A stretch of DNA of 64,000 nucleotides from Saccharothrix sp. HUAS TT1. Its GTDB lineage: Bacteria > Actinomycetota > Actinomycetes > Mycobacteriales > Pseudonocardiaceae. Positions 43,860-52,414 of the stretch are shown here, piece by piece. Every line of letters starts with the position of its first letter. Position 1 is the stretch's first letter. Position numbers and translations under genes: made by a program. The notes beneath the pieces were generated by a model. The model saw nothing but the letters and a program-made list of their open reading frames with translations. It did no database searches and was not told the DNA's origin. The stretch covers positions 1,178,001 to 1,242,000 of the forward strand of contig NZ_CP160453.1 of the NCBI RefSeq assembly GCF_040744945.1, in the 5' to 3' direction.

Positions 43860-44713
43860 GAGTCTCCTAGCGTGTCCCGTACTGCCCCGATGAGGCTCAC
43901 GGAGTCCTCAGCCGTGAGCGCCAGGCGCGCGACGTCCTCCCAGACCGCCGCCAGCACCTCGGCGTCCTCATCCTCCACAGGAACCAGGCCGGTCAGTGCC
44001 TCCACATAGGCGGTCAGCGGTTCGTCCGACTCGGTGAACTCCAGCAGTTGCAGGCCACCGGCCTGCGCGCCGTAGGCCCCGACCGAGTACGGGAGGACCT
44101 GGATCGTCACGTTCGGCCGGCCCGCCATGGCCACCAGGTGGTCCAGCTGCTCCCGCATGACCTCCGCGCCGCCGACCAGGCGGCGCAGCGCGGTCTCGTC
44201 GATCAGGGCGTGGTACTCGATCGGGTTCTCCCTGGTCAACGCCGCCTGCCGGTCGAACCGCTCGGCCGCCGCGCGGGAATCCCAGCTGTCGCCGACGATC
44301 CGCCGCCGGGCGGCGCGGGCGAGGGCTTCGGCGTACCCGGCGGTCTGGAGCAGGCCGGGGACGAGGGCCGAGTCGATGGTGCGCTCCCGCACCGCCTCCA
44401 GCTCGTCCATCCGGAGCCGCTTGTAGTTCGTGGGCAGGTCCCGGGCGTGCTCGATCGCGTACGGGTCGACGTCGGCGATCTCCCAGAGCTGGAGGGCGCG
44501 CGTCTTCTCCTCGGGCGTCGCGCCGATGACGTCCAGCACCATCGACAGGGTCGGCCAGCGGGCCAGGGCGTCGCCGGACAGCATCCGGGTGACCGTCGGC
44601 CGGGACACCCGGGAGAGCTTGACCACCTCGTCCACCTTGAGGCCGGACCTCTCCAGGATCGGCTTGATGTGCCGTCCGAGCCTGCGCTTGCCCCGCGTCG
44701 AGCCGATAGCCAT
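43856..44713 (-). CDS. XRE family regulator with DUF5753 (Scr1/WhiJ-like)
   Basis: 285 residues. HTH at residues 8-60 (KVDEVVKLSRVSRPTVTRML), DUF5753 at residues 95-280 (RTIDSALVPGLLQTAGYAEAL; IQVLPYSVGAYGAQAGG; YVEALTGLVPVEDEDAEV). Same size and layout as the regulator at 6806-7663. It is followed by its DUF397 partner and is divergent from the small APRLFA family protein at 44809, the typical WhiJ module. Confidence 0.93.
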   Translation of the reverse strand: MAIGSTRGKRRLGRHIKPILERSGLKVDEVVKLSRVSRPTVTRMLSGDALARWPTLSMVLDVIGATPEEKTRALQLWEIADVDPYAIEHARDLPTNYKRLRMDELEAVRERTIDSALVPGLLQTAGYAEALARAARRRIVGDSWDSRAAAERFDRQAALTRENPIEYHALIDETALRRLVGGAEVMREQLDHLVAMAGRPNVTIQVLPYSVGAYGAQAGGLQLLEFTESDEPLTAYVEALTGLVPVEDEDAEVLAAVWEDVARLALTAEDSVSLIGAVRDTLGDS

Positions 44714-44808
44714 TCGATCACCCTAGCCACTGTGCGTGACGCCCGGTCGCCCGAACTTCACTCATTCGATTCATCCTGCTTGAACAAATCAAACTGTACT
44801 CTCAAAGC

Positions 44809-45078
44809 GTGGACGATGTTGAGGTGATCGCGGAGGCGCCGAGGTTGTTCGCGATCGTCCAGGAGGCCGGGGGCGATGGGTGGGTCGCCGCCCGGGGCCT
44901 GGACTTCGGCGACGGCTCGACGGAGGTCACGGGTCCGGAGGGCGGTCCGGGGCTGCGGATCTCGACCACGAGCGCGGAGCGGGCGCTCTGGCACTTCTCG
45001 ATCGACAAGACGGCGCCGGCGCGCCTCGTGCGGGTGGAAAGGGAGGTGGACTGCACGAAGCAGGACGTCAGCACGTGA
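44809..45078 (+). CDS. Small protein of the APRLFA(L/I)V family
   Basis: 89 residues. GTG at 44809 follows TACTCT (44797-44802) by 6 nt: a leaderless start. EAPRLFAIVQE near residue 9, WVAARGLDFGDGS, then a C-terminal strand (LVRVERE). It aligns with the protein at 8472-8825. Divergent from an XRE-DUF5753/DUF397 pair, so it belongs to that WhiJ-type module. Function unknown. Confidence 0.75.
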   Translation: MDDVEVIAEAPRLFAIVQEAGGDGWVAARGLDFGDGSTEVTGPEGGPGLRISTTSAERALWHFSIDKTAPARLVRVEREVDCTKQDVST

Positions 45079-45110
45079 CGGCGCGATCACCCCGCGCTAG
45101 CTTCGACCAC

Positions 45111-45362
45111 GTGGAGACTTGGCGGATCGTCGCCACCAGCGCGTTCCTGGTGGGTGGGTTGGTGATGATCCTCGTCGGCATGGCCCTGGCGCGGGATCGC
45201 AAGGGGTCGAGGCGGTCCGACGTGATGCGGGCCCTGCTGGTCGGGGTGGTGGTCGTCGCGGTCGTGGCGGTGCTCATCGCCTACGTGCTGCCGTCGGTCA
45301 TCGTCTGGGGGATCGTCGCGGCGACCGCCCTGGCGGTGGTGTTCGTCACGATGTTCGACTGA
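45111..45362 (+). CDS. Small membrane protein
   Basis: 83 residues from GTG 45111, 7 nt after TAGCTT (45098-45103). A GTG at 45075 would overlap the previous stop and is the alternative. Two membrane helices (IVATSAFLVGGLVMILVGMA and a long LLVGVVVVAVVAVLIAYVL), joined by a basic loop RDRKGSRRSD. No family recognised. It lies between the WhiJ module and the ArsA-like genes. Confidence 0.65.
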   Translation: METWRIVATSAFLVGGLVMILVGMALARDRKGSRRSDVMRALLVGVVVVAVVAVLIAYVLPSVIVWGIVAATALAVVFVTMFD

Positions 45363-45417
45363 AGTCGGTCGGCGGCTTGGCCAGCGGTTCTCAGCGCGGC
45401 GCGCATAGGCTGATCCG

Positions 45418-46410
45418 GTGAACGGCTGGACCGACGAACTCACCCGCGCGCGGCTGCACGTGGTGACGGGCAAGGGCGGGACCGGCAAGACGACGGTCGC
45501 CGCGGCGCTCGCGCTGGCGCTGGCCACCGGCGGGCGGCGGGTGCTGCTGGTGGAGGTCGAGAACCGGCAGGGCATCGCCCGGCTGTTCGACCGGCCGCCG
45601 CTGCCGTACTCCGAGGAGCGGATCGCGTCCGCGCCCGGTGGCGGCGAGGTGCGCGCGCTCGCCGTGGACCCCGAGGCGGCGCTGCTCGAATACCTCGACA
45701 TGTTCTACAACCTCGGCTTCGCCGGCCGGACGTTGAAGAAGATGGGCGCGATCGAGTTCGCCACCACCCTCGCGCCGGGCCTGCGGGACGTGCTGCTCAC
45801 CGGCAAGGTCAAGGAGTGCGTGCGCCGCGCGGGCAAGACCGGGCGGCACGAGTACGACGCCGTCGTGCTCGACGCGCCGCCGACCGGTCGGGTGGTCCGG
45901 TTCCTGGACGTCACCAGGGCCATGGCCGACCTGGCCAAGGTCGGGCCGATCAAGGGCCAGAGCGAGGGCGTGGTGAAGCTGCTGCACTCCGGTGACACGG
46001 CGGTGCACCTGGTGGCGCTGCTGGAGGAGATGCCGGTGCGCGAGACGTTGGACGCGGTGGCCGAGCTGGACGCCGCGGACCTGCGGCCGGGCGCGGTGTT
46101 CGTGAACCGGGTCAACCAGCCGCGGCTGCCCGCGCGGTCGGTGGCGTCGGCCTCCGAGGGGCGGGTCGACGCCGGGCGGGTGCGGGCCGGGTTGGCGGCG
46201 GCGGGCCTGGAGGTCGACGCCGACGTGCTGGACGGGCTGGTCGAGCAGGCGGTGGAGCACGCGTTGCGGGTGCGGATGGAGGAGCGGGCGAAGGAGAAGC
46301 TGGCGGAGTCGGACCTGCCGACGGTGGAGCTGCCCGAGCTGACCGACGGGGTGGACGTGGCCGCGCTGTACGAGCTGGCCGAGGTTCTGGTCGGGCGGGG
46401 TGTGCGGTGA
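45418..46410 (+). CDS. ArsA-like P-loop ATPase, first subunit
   Basis: 330 residues from GTG 45418, with TAGGCT 6 nt upstream: leaderless. Deviant Walker [20 protein letters not shown] near residue 14, switch region [19 protein letters not shown]. It matches Rv3679, half of an ArsA/GET3-like pair shown in mycobacteria to form a heterodimer. Although called an anion-transporting ATPase, no ArsB transporter is linked. It overlaps the partner gene (GTGA). Confidence 0.9.
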   Translation: MNGWTDELTRARLHVVTGKGGTGKTTVAAALALALATGGRRVLLVEVENRQGIARLFDRPPLPYSEERIASAPGGGEVRALAVDPEAALLEYLDMFYNLGFAGRTLKKMGAIEFATTLAPGLRDVLLTGKVKECVRRAGKTGRHEYDAVVLDAPPTGRVVRFLDVTRAMADLAKVGPIKGQSEGVVKLLHSGDTAVHLVALLEEMPVRETLDAVAELDAADLRPGAVFVNRVNQPRLPARSVASASEGRVDAGRVRAGLAAAGLEVDADVLDGLVEQAVEHALRVRMEERAKEKLAESDLPTVELPELTDGVDVAALYELAEVLVGRGVR

Positions 46411-47531
46411 ACCGGCTGGACGTGGACGCGTTGCTGGACAACCCGGACACCAGGGTGCTGGTGTGCTGCGGATCCGGTGGCGTCGGCAAGACGACCACGG
46501 CGGCGGCGCTGGCCGTGCGCGCGGCGGCCCGCGGGCGGCGGGCGGTCGTGCTGACGATCGACCCGGCACGTCGGCTGGCGCAGTCGCTGGGCCTGCGCGA
46601 GCTGGACAACCAGCCGCGGCGGGTGGAGGTGGCCGACTCGCCCGGGTTCGAGGGCGAGCTGCACGCGATGATGCTGGACATGCGCCGCACGTTCGACGAC
46701 ATGGTGTGGCAGCACGCGGGCCGGGAGCGGGCCGAGCAGATCCTGGCGAACCCGTTCTACCAGACGATCTCCACGTCGTTCTCCGGCACGCAGGAGTACA
46801 TGGCGATGGAGAAGCTGGGCCAGCTGGTCGAGCGCGACGAGTGGGACCTGATCATCGTGGACACGCCGCCGAGCCGGTCCGCGCTGGACTTCCTGGACGC
46901 GCCGCAGCGGCTGTCGACCGTGCTGGACGGCAAGCTGATCCGGATGCTGTCGGCGCCCGCCCGGGCGGGCGGGCGCGGCATCCGCAAGATCGTGGGCGCG
47001 GGCTTCGGCATGTTCGCCAAGGCCGTGTCCACGATCATCGGCGGCCAACTCCTGCAGGACGCCTCGACGTTCGTGCAGGCGTTCGACAGCATGTTCGGTG
47101 GCTTCCGGCAACGCGCCCAGGCCACTTACGACCTGCTGCGCTCACCCGGTACGGGGTTCCTGGTGGTCGCGGCGGCCGAACCGGACGCGTTGCGCGAAGC
47201 CAGCTACTTCGTGGAGCGGTTGAGCGCGGAACGGATGCCGTTGACCGGCCTGGTCGCGAACCGGACGCACCCGGTGCTGGCCCCCTTGCCCGCACCCGGC
47301 GCGCTGGCGGCGGCGGACCGGCTGGAGCGCGCTGGTGACGCCCCGCTGGCCGCCGCGGTGTTGCGGGTGCACGCGGACCGCGTGGCCGTCGCCGATCGGG
47401 AGAGGCGACTGCTCGCGCGGTTCACCCGGGCGCACCCCGGTGTTCCGCTGATCGGAGTACCCGCGCTGCCCACCGACGTGCACGACCTGGACGGCCTGCA
47501 CGAGATCGGTCGGCGGTTGGCGGGCGAGTAG
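46407..47531 (+). CDS. ArsA-like P-loop ATPase, second subunit
   Basis: 374 residues; GTG overlaps the previous stop. Walker [20 protein letters not shown] near residue 18, [13 protein letters not shown] (ADP/ATP sensing), switch [20 protein letters not shown]. Matches Rv3680, partner of Rv3679. The pair is conserved upstream of whiB4 and is likely involved in membrane-protein or stress functions rather than arsenite transport. Confidence 0.9.
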   Translation: MNRLDVDALLDNPDTRVLVCCGSGGVGKTTTAAALAVRAAARGRRAVVLTIDPARRLAQSLGLRELDNQPRRVEVADSPGFEGELHAMMLDMRRTFDDMVWQHAGRERAEQILANPFYQTISTSFSGTQEYMAMEKLGQLVERDEWDLIIVDTPPSRSALDFLDAPQRLSTVLDGKLIRMLSAPARAGGRGIRKIVGAGFGMFAKAVSTIIGGQLLQDASTFVQAFDSMFGGFRQRAQATYDLLRSPGTGFLVVAAAEPDALREASYFVERLSAERMPLTGLVANRTHPVLAPLPAPGALAAADRLERAGDAPLAAAVLRVHADRVAVADRERRLLARFTRAHPGVPLIGVPALPTDVHDLDGLHEIGRRLAGE

Positions 47532-47545
47532 GGAGCCGGGTCCCG

Positions 47546-47836
47546 CTAGCCGACCTTGGACTCCTCGTGGTGCTCCTGGCGTGCCGTGTCCAGGAGCTCG
47601 TGCCAGGACGTGACGTCCGGGCGCCGCCGCAGCAGCGCACGCCGTTCACGCTCGGTCATTCCACCCCACACACCGAACTCGATCCGGTTGTCCAGGGCCT
47701 CGGCAAGGCACTCGGTGCGCACCGGGCAACCCAGGCACACCACCTTGGCCTTGCGCTGCTCCGCGCCTCGGACGAAGAGCTGGTCCGGCTCCTCATCACG
47801 GCACGACGCCTTGATCCGCCAATCCCCCTGCTGCAT
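47546..47836 (-). CDS. whiB4: WhiB family iron-sulfur regulator (WhiB4-like)
   Basis: 96 residues. Four Cys ligands for a [4Fe-4S] cluster: SCRDEEP, then VCLGCPVRTEC; the WhiB turn GVWGGMTERERRALLRR follows. ATG preceded by GGGGGAG. Position next to the ArsA-like pair and ponA2-like gene matches Rv3681c (whiB4), which senses redox and nitric oxide. The gene converges on the ArsA-like genes with a 14-bp gap. Confidence 0.93.
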   Translation of the reverse strand: MQQGDWRIKASCRDEEPDQLFVRGAEQRKAKVVCLGCPVRTECLAEALDNRIEFGVWGGMTERERRALLRRRPDVTSWHELLDTARQEHHEESKVG

Positions 47837-48015
47837 ATCTCCCCCTGCTCAGTTCACACAGTGTCCAGACTTCGTAAATCCGCCACACCCCTGCCGCGGA
47901 TGCCGTAGGCTCACCGTCGAGTGGCTTCGCCGTGGGCTGTTGTCGTGAACAGTGACGGACTGTAGAGCCTTCTGGTTCCACCTCCAACCCTGGGTTGCCC
48001 ACCTGTTACCTGTCT

Positions 48016-48040
48016 TGAGTACGAGTACTCATCCTGAGTA
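48016..48040. promoter_or_regulatory. Overlapping TGAGTA palindromes between whiB4 and PBP genes
   Basis: TGAGTAC-GA-GTACTCA (48016-48031) overlaps TACTCA-TCC-TGAGTA (48026-48040), giving three TGAGTA-type half sites. They lie 55-80 bp upstream of the PBP start and 180 bp from whiB4. Likely a regulator binding site; the regulator is not known. The rest of the 258-bp gap holds no gene. Confidence 0.5.
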
Positions 48041-48094
48041 ATCAACTGTGCGCGATCCGGATCACCTCTTCAGGTGCCGCGTACGCTGACCTGC

Positions 48095-50566
48095 ATGCGA
48101 GCCAGGAACGGCGTGCTGAAACTGCTCGGGCTGTGTCTGCTGGCGGGGGTGCTGCTGGCAGGCACGATGTTCCCCGTCGTGGGCGCGCTGGGGCTGGTGT
48201 CGAACAGAGCCAGCGACACGGTCGACAGCATCTCGGCCGACCTCGTCACCACCGACCCGCCGTTGATCTCCACGATCACGGACAAGGACGGCGCGCCGAT
48301 CGCGTACCTGTACGACCAGTACCGGGTGCTGGTGCCGCCGGACAAGATCTCGCCCACGATGAAGGCCGCGCTGGTGTCGGTGGAGGACCGCCGGTTCTAC
48401 GAGCACCAGGGCGTCGACTGGAAGGGCACGATCCGGGCCGGGCTGACCAACCAGTTCAGCGGCGCGGTCACGCAGGGTGCCTCCACGCTCACGCAGCAAT
48501 ACGTGAAGAACTACCTCGTGCACGTGTTCGCGCGCAACAACCAGGTGGAGCAGCAAAAGGCTCAGGAGCAGACGGTCGCGCGCAAAGCGCGTGAAGCGCG
48601 GATCTCGCTGCAACTGGAAAGCAAACTGGGCAAGGAGGAAATCCTCGCCCGCTACCTGAACGTGGTGCCGTTCGGCTCGACGATCTACGGCATCGCGGCG
48701 GCGTCCCAGGCGTACTTCAACACCACGGCGGACAAGCTGACCGTGGCGCAGTCGGCGATGCTCGCGGGCATGGTCAACAGCCCGTCGGCGCTGAACCCGG
48801 AGGTGTTCCCGGAGAAGGCGTTGCAGCGGCGCAACCAGGTGATCGACAAGATGGTCGAGAACGACAAGCTGTCGCGGGACGCCGCCGAGGCCGCGAAGGC
48901 CGAACCGCTCGGGCTGGCGACGCCGGTGCGGACGCCGCCCAACGGGTGCGTCGGCGCCGGGCCGGAGCACGGGTTCTTCTGCTCCTACGTGCTGAACTAC
49001 CTGGAGCGCAACGGTTTCAGCCTGGAGCAGCTGAAGACCGGCGGCTACACGATCCAGACCACTTTGGACAAGACCATCACCGACCACGCCAAGCGCGCGG
49101 CCGAGGGCCAGGTCGCGAAGTCGACCGACGGGATCGCGAACGCGATGGCGGTCGTGCGGCCGGGCCGGGAGCGGCACGAGGTGGTGGCGCTGGTGGCCAA
49201 CCGGGACTACGGGTTGAAGGGCGACCAGTTCCAGACCCAGTTCGACCTGCCGTCCGGGGTGGAGAACAAGTTCGGCGCGGGCTCCATCTACAAGGTCTTC
49301 ACGGCGGCGGCGGCGCTGGAGAAGGGCATGGGGATCGAGAACTCGATCGCCACGCCGAACTCCTACGTGTCACGGGTGTTCAAGGGCGGCGGGGACAAGT
49401 GCCCGCCGACCGGTGAGCCGAACACGCGGTGGTACTGCCTGGGCAACGCGACGTCCAACTACCCGGCGCAGATGTCGTTGCAGACGGCGTTGCAGACGTC
49501 GCCGAACACCGGGTTCGTGATCCTCGAAGAGCAGCTGGGCATGGACCCGGTGGTGGACATGGCGTCCCGGTTGGGGATGCGCGAGACGATGGCGACCAAC
49601 ATCGCGGGCGTGCGGCCGGACCCGAAGGCGAAGAACCGGGAGCTGCGGGTCTCGCAGACGGAGTTCTACAAGTCCAACGGCGGCAACGCGTCGTTCACCC
49701 TGAGCCCCGCGCCGGTGAGCACGCTGGAGCTGGCGAACGTGGCCGCGACGATCATGAGCGGCGGCGTGTGGTGCCCGCCGTCCCCGATCGGCCGGGTCCT
49801 GGACCGCAACGGGCAGGCCGTGCCGGTCAACGAGGCGCCGTGCGAGCAGGTCGTCGCCGAGCCGCTGGCGAACGGCCTGGCGGCCGGCATGTCCAAGGAC
49901 GACCAGGGCAGCGGCACCGCGGCGGCGGCGGCCCGCCAGTTCAAGTGGACGCGGCCGATGCTCGGCAAGACCGGCACCACGGAGGACTACAAGTCGGCGG
50001 CGTTCATCGGCGCGACCCCGGACTTCGCCGGTGCGGTGCAGACGTTCAACGACGGCGTCGAGCCGCGCGGCATCTGCGTGAACGCGGGCCCGCCCCGCCT
50101 GTGCGGCAGGGGCGACATCTACGGCGGCACCGTGCCCGCGCGGACGTGGTTCGACACGATGACGAGGATCCACGACGGACTGCCGGTGCAGGGCCTGCCG
50201 GCGGTGGAGGAGCGCTACCTCAAGGGCGGCAGCGAGATCCGCATCCCGGACGTGGTCGGCCGCAACGTCAACGAGGCGACCCGCGTCCTGGAGCAGGCCG
50301 GGTACAAGGTCTCGGCGCAGAACCGCAACTCCGAGCAGCCGAAGGGCCAGGTCGTCGGCCAGACGCCGCGCGGCAGCGCCCTGAAGGGCACCGTGGTGAC
50401 CCTGCTGGTGTCGACGGGTTACGTGCCCCCGCCGCAGCCGACCGAACCGCCGCCGGCCACCGAGGCCCCGGACCCGGGGCAGGGCCGACCGACCACGCCC
50501 GGTGAGCCGGGGCGCCCGTTCGACCCGCCGCAGATCACCATCCCCACCGACCCGCCCGGCCGGTGA
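48095..50566 (+). CDS. ponA2: Class A penicillin-binding protein with PASTA domain (PonA2-like)
   Basis: 823 residues from ATG 48095, 7 nt after TACGCT (48082-48087): leaderless. Signal anchor at residues 8-35. GT51 glycosyltransferase: VEDRRFYEHQGVDWKG (catalytic Glu) near residue 98 and GASTLTQQYVKN. Transpeptidase: GAGSIYKVFTAA (SxxK) near residue 395 and GKTGTTEDYKSAAFIG near 625. One PASTA domain at ~710-775 (IRIPDVVGRNVNEATRVLEQ), then a Pro-rich tail. Makes and crosslinks peptidoglycan. Ortholog of Rv3682. Confidence 0.96.
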   Translation: MRARNGVLKLLGLCLLAGVLLAGTMFPVVGALGLVSNRASDTVDSISADLVTTDPPLISTITDKDGAPIAYLYDQYRVLVPPDKISPTMKAALVSVEDRRFYEHQGVDWKGTIRAGLTNQFSGAVTQGASTLTQQYVKNYLVHVFARNNQVEQQKAQEQTVARKAREARISLQLESKLGKEEILARYLNVVPFGSTIYGIAAASQAYFNTTADKLTVAQSAMLAGMVNSPSALNPEVFPEKALQRRNQVIDKMVENDKLSRDAAEAAKAEPLGLATPVRTPPNGCVGAGPEHGFFCSYVLNYLERNGFSLEQLKTGGYTIQTTLDKTITDHAKRAAEGQVAKSTDGIANAMAVVRPGRERHEVVALVANRDYGLKGDQFQTQFDLPSGVENKFGAGSIYKVFTAAAALEKGMGIENSIATPNSYVSRVFKGGGDKCPPTGEPNTRWYCLGNATSNYPAQMSLQTALQTSPNTGFVILEEQLGMDPVVDMASRLGMRETMATNIAGVRPDPKAKNRELRVSQTEFYKSNGGNASFTLSPAPVSTLELANVAATIMSGGVWCPPSPIGRVLDRNGQAVPVNEAPCEQVVAEPLANGLAAGMSKDDQGSGTAAAAARQFKWTRPMLGKTGTTEDYKSAAFIGATPDFAGAVQTFNDGVEPRGICVNAGPPRLCGRGDIYGGTVPARTWFDTMTRIHDGLPVQGLPAVEERYLKGGSEIRIPDVVGRNVNEATRVLEQAGYKVSAQNRNSEQPKGQVVGQTPRGSALKGTVVTLLVSTGYVPPPQPTEPPPATEAPDPGQGRPTTPGEPGRPFDPPQITIPTDPPGR

Positions 50567-50571
50567 TCCCG

Positions 50572-50599
50572 CCGACGGCCCGGTCCGCCGGGCCGTCGG
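50572..50599. terminator. Hairpin between convergent genes
   Basis: CCGACGGCCCGG (50572-50583) and CCGGGCCGTCGG (50588-50599) form a perfect 12-bp stem with a TCCG loop, 6 bp after the PBP stop. Confidence 0.75.
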
Positions 50600-50626
50600 A
50601 ATCACCCGATCGTGCGAGTCGTCGGG

Positions 50627-51094
50627 CTACGCCAGCTTGGCCTTGACCGCGGCGGCGACCCGGCCGCCCTCGGCGCGCCCCGCGACCTGGGCGTTGACGA
50701 CCTTCATGACCTGCCCCATCTGCCGCTGGCCCGGCCGCTCGCCGAGCTGGTCGGCCACCTGGTCGACGGCGGCGTCGACCAGGGCGGCCAGCTCGTCGTC
50801 GCCGAGCTGCGCGGGCAGGTACGCCTCCAGCACCGTCGACTCGGCCCGCTCCAATTCGGCCTGCTCGGTCCGCCCGGCGCCGGCGAACGCCTCGGCGGCC
50901 TCCTTGCGCTTCTTCACCTCGCGGGTGATGACCTTCAGCACCTCGTCGTCGGTCAGCTCGCGCGCGCTCTTGCCGGAGACCTCTTCGGTGGTCAGGGCGG
51001 CCAGCGTCATCCGCAGCGCGCCCGCCCGGACCGTCTCCCGGCCCTTGATCGCCACCGTCAGGTCCGCCTGCAACCGCGCCTTCAGCTCCGCCAT
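50627..51094 (-). CDS. GatB/YqeY domain protein
   Basis: 155 residues from the ATG at 51094. MAELKARLQADLTVAIKGRE, a helical YqeY domain, and the final AGRAEGGRVAAAVKAKLA match the family. Related to the tail domain of GatB, with presumed tRNA-amidotransferase-like RNA binding, but function unproven. The open frame far upstream to 54742 runs antisense through other genes and is rejected. Divergent from the metallophosphoesterase. Confidence 0.9.
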   Translation of the reverse strand: MAELKARLQADLTVAIKGRETVRAGALRMTLAALTTEEVSGKSARELTDDEVLKVITREVKKRKEAAEAFAGAGRTEQAELERAESTVLEAYLPAQLGDDELAALVDAAVDQVADQLGERPGQRQMGQVMKVVNAQVAGRAEGGRVAAAVKAKLA

Positions 51095-51157
51095 GGGCGG
51101 AACGGTACCGGGCGGCCCGTCACGCCCCGAACCGGTCAACCCCCTACCCTCGACCAC

Positions 51158-52117
51158 GTGAACACGCTCGGCCGGACGCTGCTCGCCACCACCGCCCTCG
51201 GCACCGCCACCGTCGCCTACGCGGCGGGCATCGAGCGGAGGCGGTGGACGTTGCGCGAGGCGACGGTGCCGGTCCTCGCGCCGGGCTCGTCGCCGCTGCG
51301 GGTGCTGCACCTCTCCGACCTGCACATGATGCCGGGCCAGAAGTCGAAGCAGCGGTGGATCGCCGCGCTGGACGAGCTGGAGCCCGACCTGGTGGTCAAC
51401 ACCGGGGACAACCTGGCGCACAAGCAGGCCGTGCCCGCCGTCGTGCGCGCCCTGGGCCCGCTGCTGAGCCGTCCGGGCGTCTTCGTGTTCGGCAGCAACG
51501 ACTACTACGCGCCGCGCCCGAAGAACCCGGCCCGCTACCTCCTGCCGTCGGCGAAGACCAAGCGCATCCACGGCATCCCGCTGCCGTGGAAGGACCTGCG
51601 CGCCGCGATGGTCGAGCGCGGCTGGCTGGACCTGACCCACGCCCGCCGTCGCTTCGAGGTCAACGGCCTGGAGGTCTTCGCCGCCGGCCTGGACGACCCG
51701 CACCTGAAGCGCGACCGGTTCGACGAGATCAGCGGCCCGCTGCCGGACGTCCCGCTGCGCCTGGGCGTGACCCACTCCCCGGAACCCCGCGTCCTCGACC
51801 CCTTCGCCGCCGAGGGCTACGACCTCGTGCTGGCGGGCCACACCCACGGCGGCCAGCTGCGCATCCCCGGCTACGGCGCCCTCGTGACGAACTGCGACCT
51901 GGACCGCTCCCGCGCCCGCGGCGTCTCCCGCTGGGGCTCGCACACGTGGCTGAACGTCTCCGCGGGCCTGGGCACCTCCCCCTACGCCCCGGTCCGCTTC
52001 GCGTGCCCCCCGGAGGCGAGCCTGCTCACCCTGGTGCCGCGGCCCGTCGGCGCAGGTCAGGACGTGTCCGGAGGGAAAAGGGATACCCGGTTCGGAGTGG
52101 GTGGGAACGTCAGGTAG
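51158..52117 (+). CDS. Metallophosphoesterase
   Basis: 319 residues from GTG 51158; TACCCT (51145-51150) is 7 nt upstream, so leaderless. An N-terminal hydrophobic segment ([17 protein letters not shown]) may anchor it. Calcineurin-like motifs: LSDLHMM, VVNTGDN, GSNDYY, GHTHGGQ, with the metal-binding Asp, His and Asn residues present. Ortholog of Rv3683, next to ponA2 in mycobacteria. YkuE-like phosphodiesterases fit best. Substrate unknown. Confidence 0.92.
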   Translation: MNTLGRTLLATTALGTATVAYAAGIERRRWTLREATVPVLAPGSSPLRVLHLSDLHMMPGQKSKQRWIAALDELEPDLVVNTGDNLAHKQAVPAVVRALGPLLSRPGVFVFGSNDYYAPRPKNPARYLLPSAKTKRIHGIPLPWKDLRAAMVERGWLDLTHARRRFEVNGLEVFAAGLDDPHLKRDRFDEISGPLPDVPLRLGVTHSPEPRVLDPFAAEGYDLVLAGHTHGGQLRIPGYGALVTNCDLDRSRARGVSRWGSHTWLNVSAGLGTSPYAPVRFACPPEASLLTLVPRPVGAGQDVSGGKRDTRFGVGGNVR

Positions 52118-52141
52118 AGTTCTCCTCGTTCCACTGCAAGG

Positions 52142-52218
<77 letters not shown>

Positions 52219-52220
52219 AG

Positions 52221-52256
52221 TCAGGCCGGGTCTGTCGCGAGACGGACCCGGCCTGA
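52221..52256 (+). terminator. Hairpin after tRNA-Pro
   Basis: TCAGGCCGGGTC (52221-52232) and GACCCGGCCTGA (52245-52256) form a perfect 12-bp stem with a 12-nt loop. Confidence 0.75.
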
Positions 52257-52414
52257 TCTGCGTTCGGGGCACGACCCCGCGCCGACCGGGCCACGGCAAA
52301 TGAGGCGCTTCGGGAGCTGGCGGGCCTTATCGTGGGCCGAGCCATGTCGATCGCGCATGGCGCGAGGGGGCGCGTGCGTCGGGGCCGCGCACGAGGGCTG
52401 TGGGGGTTCTGCAC

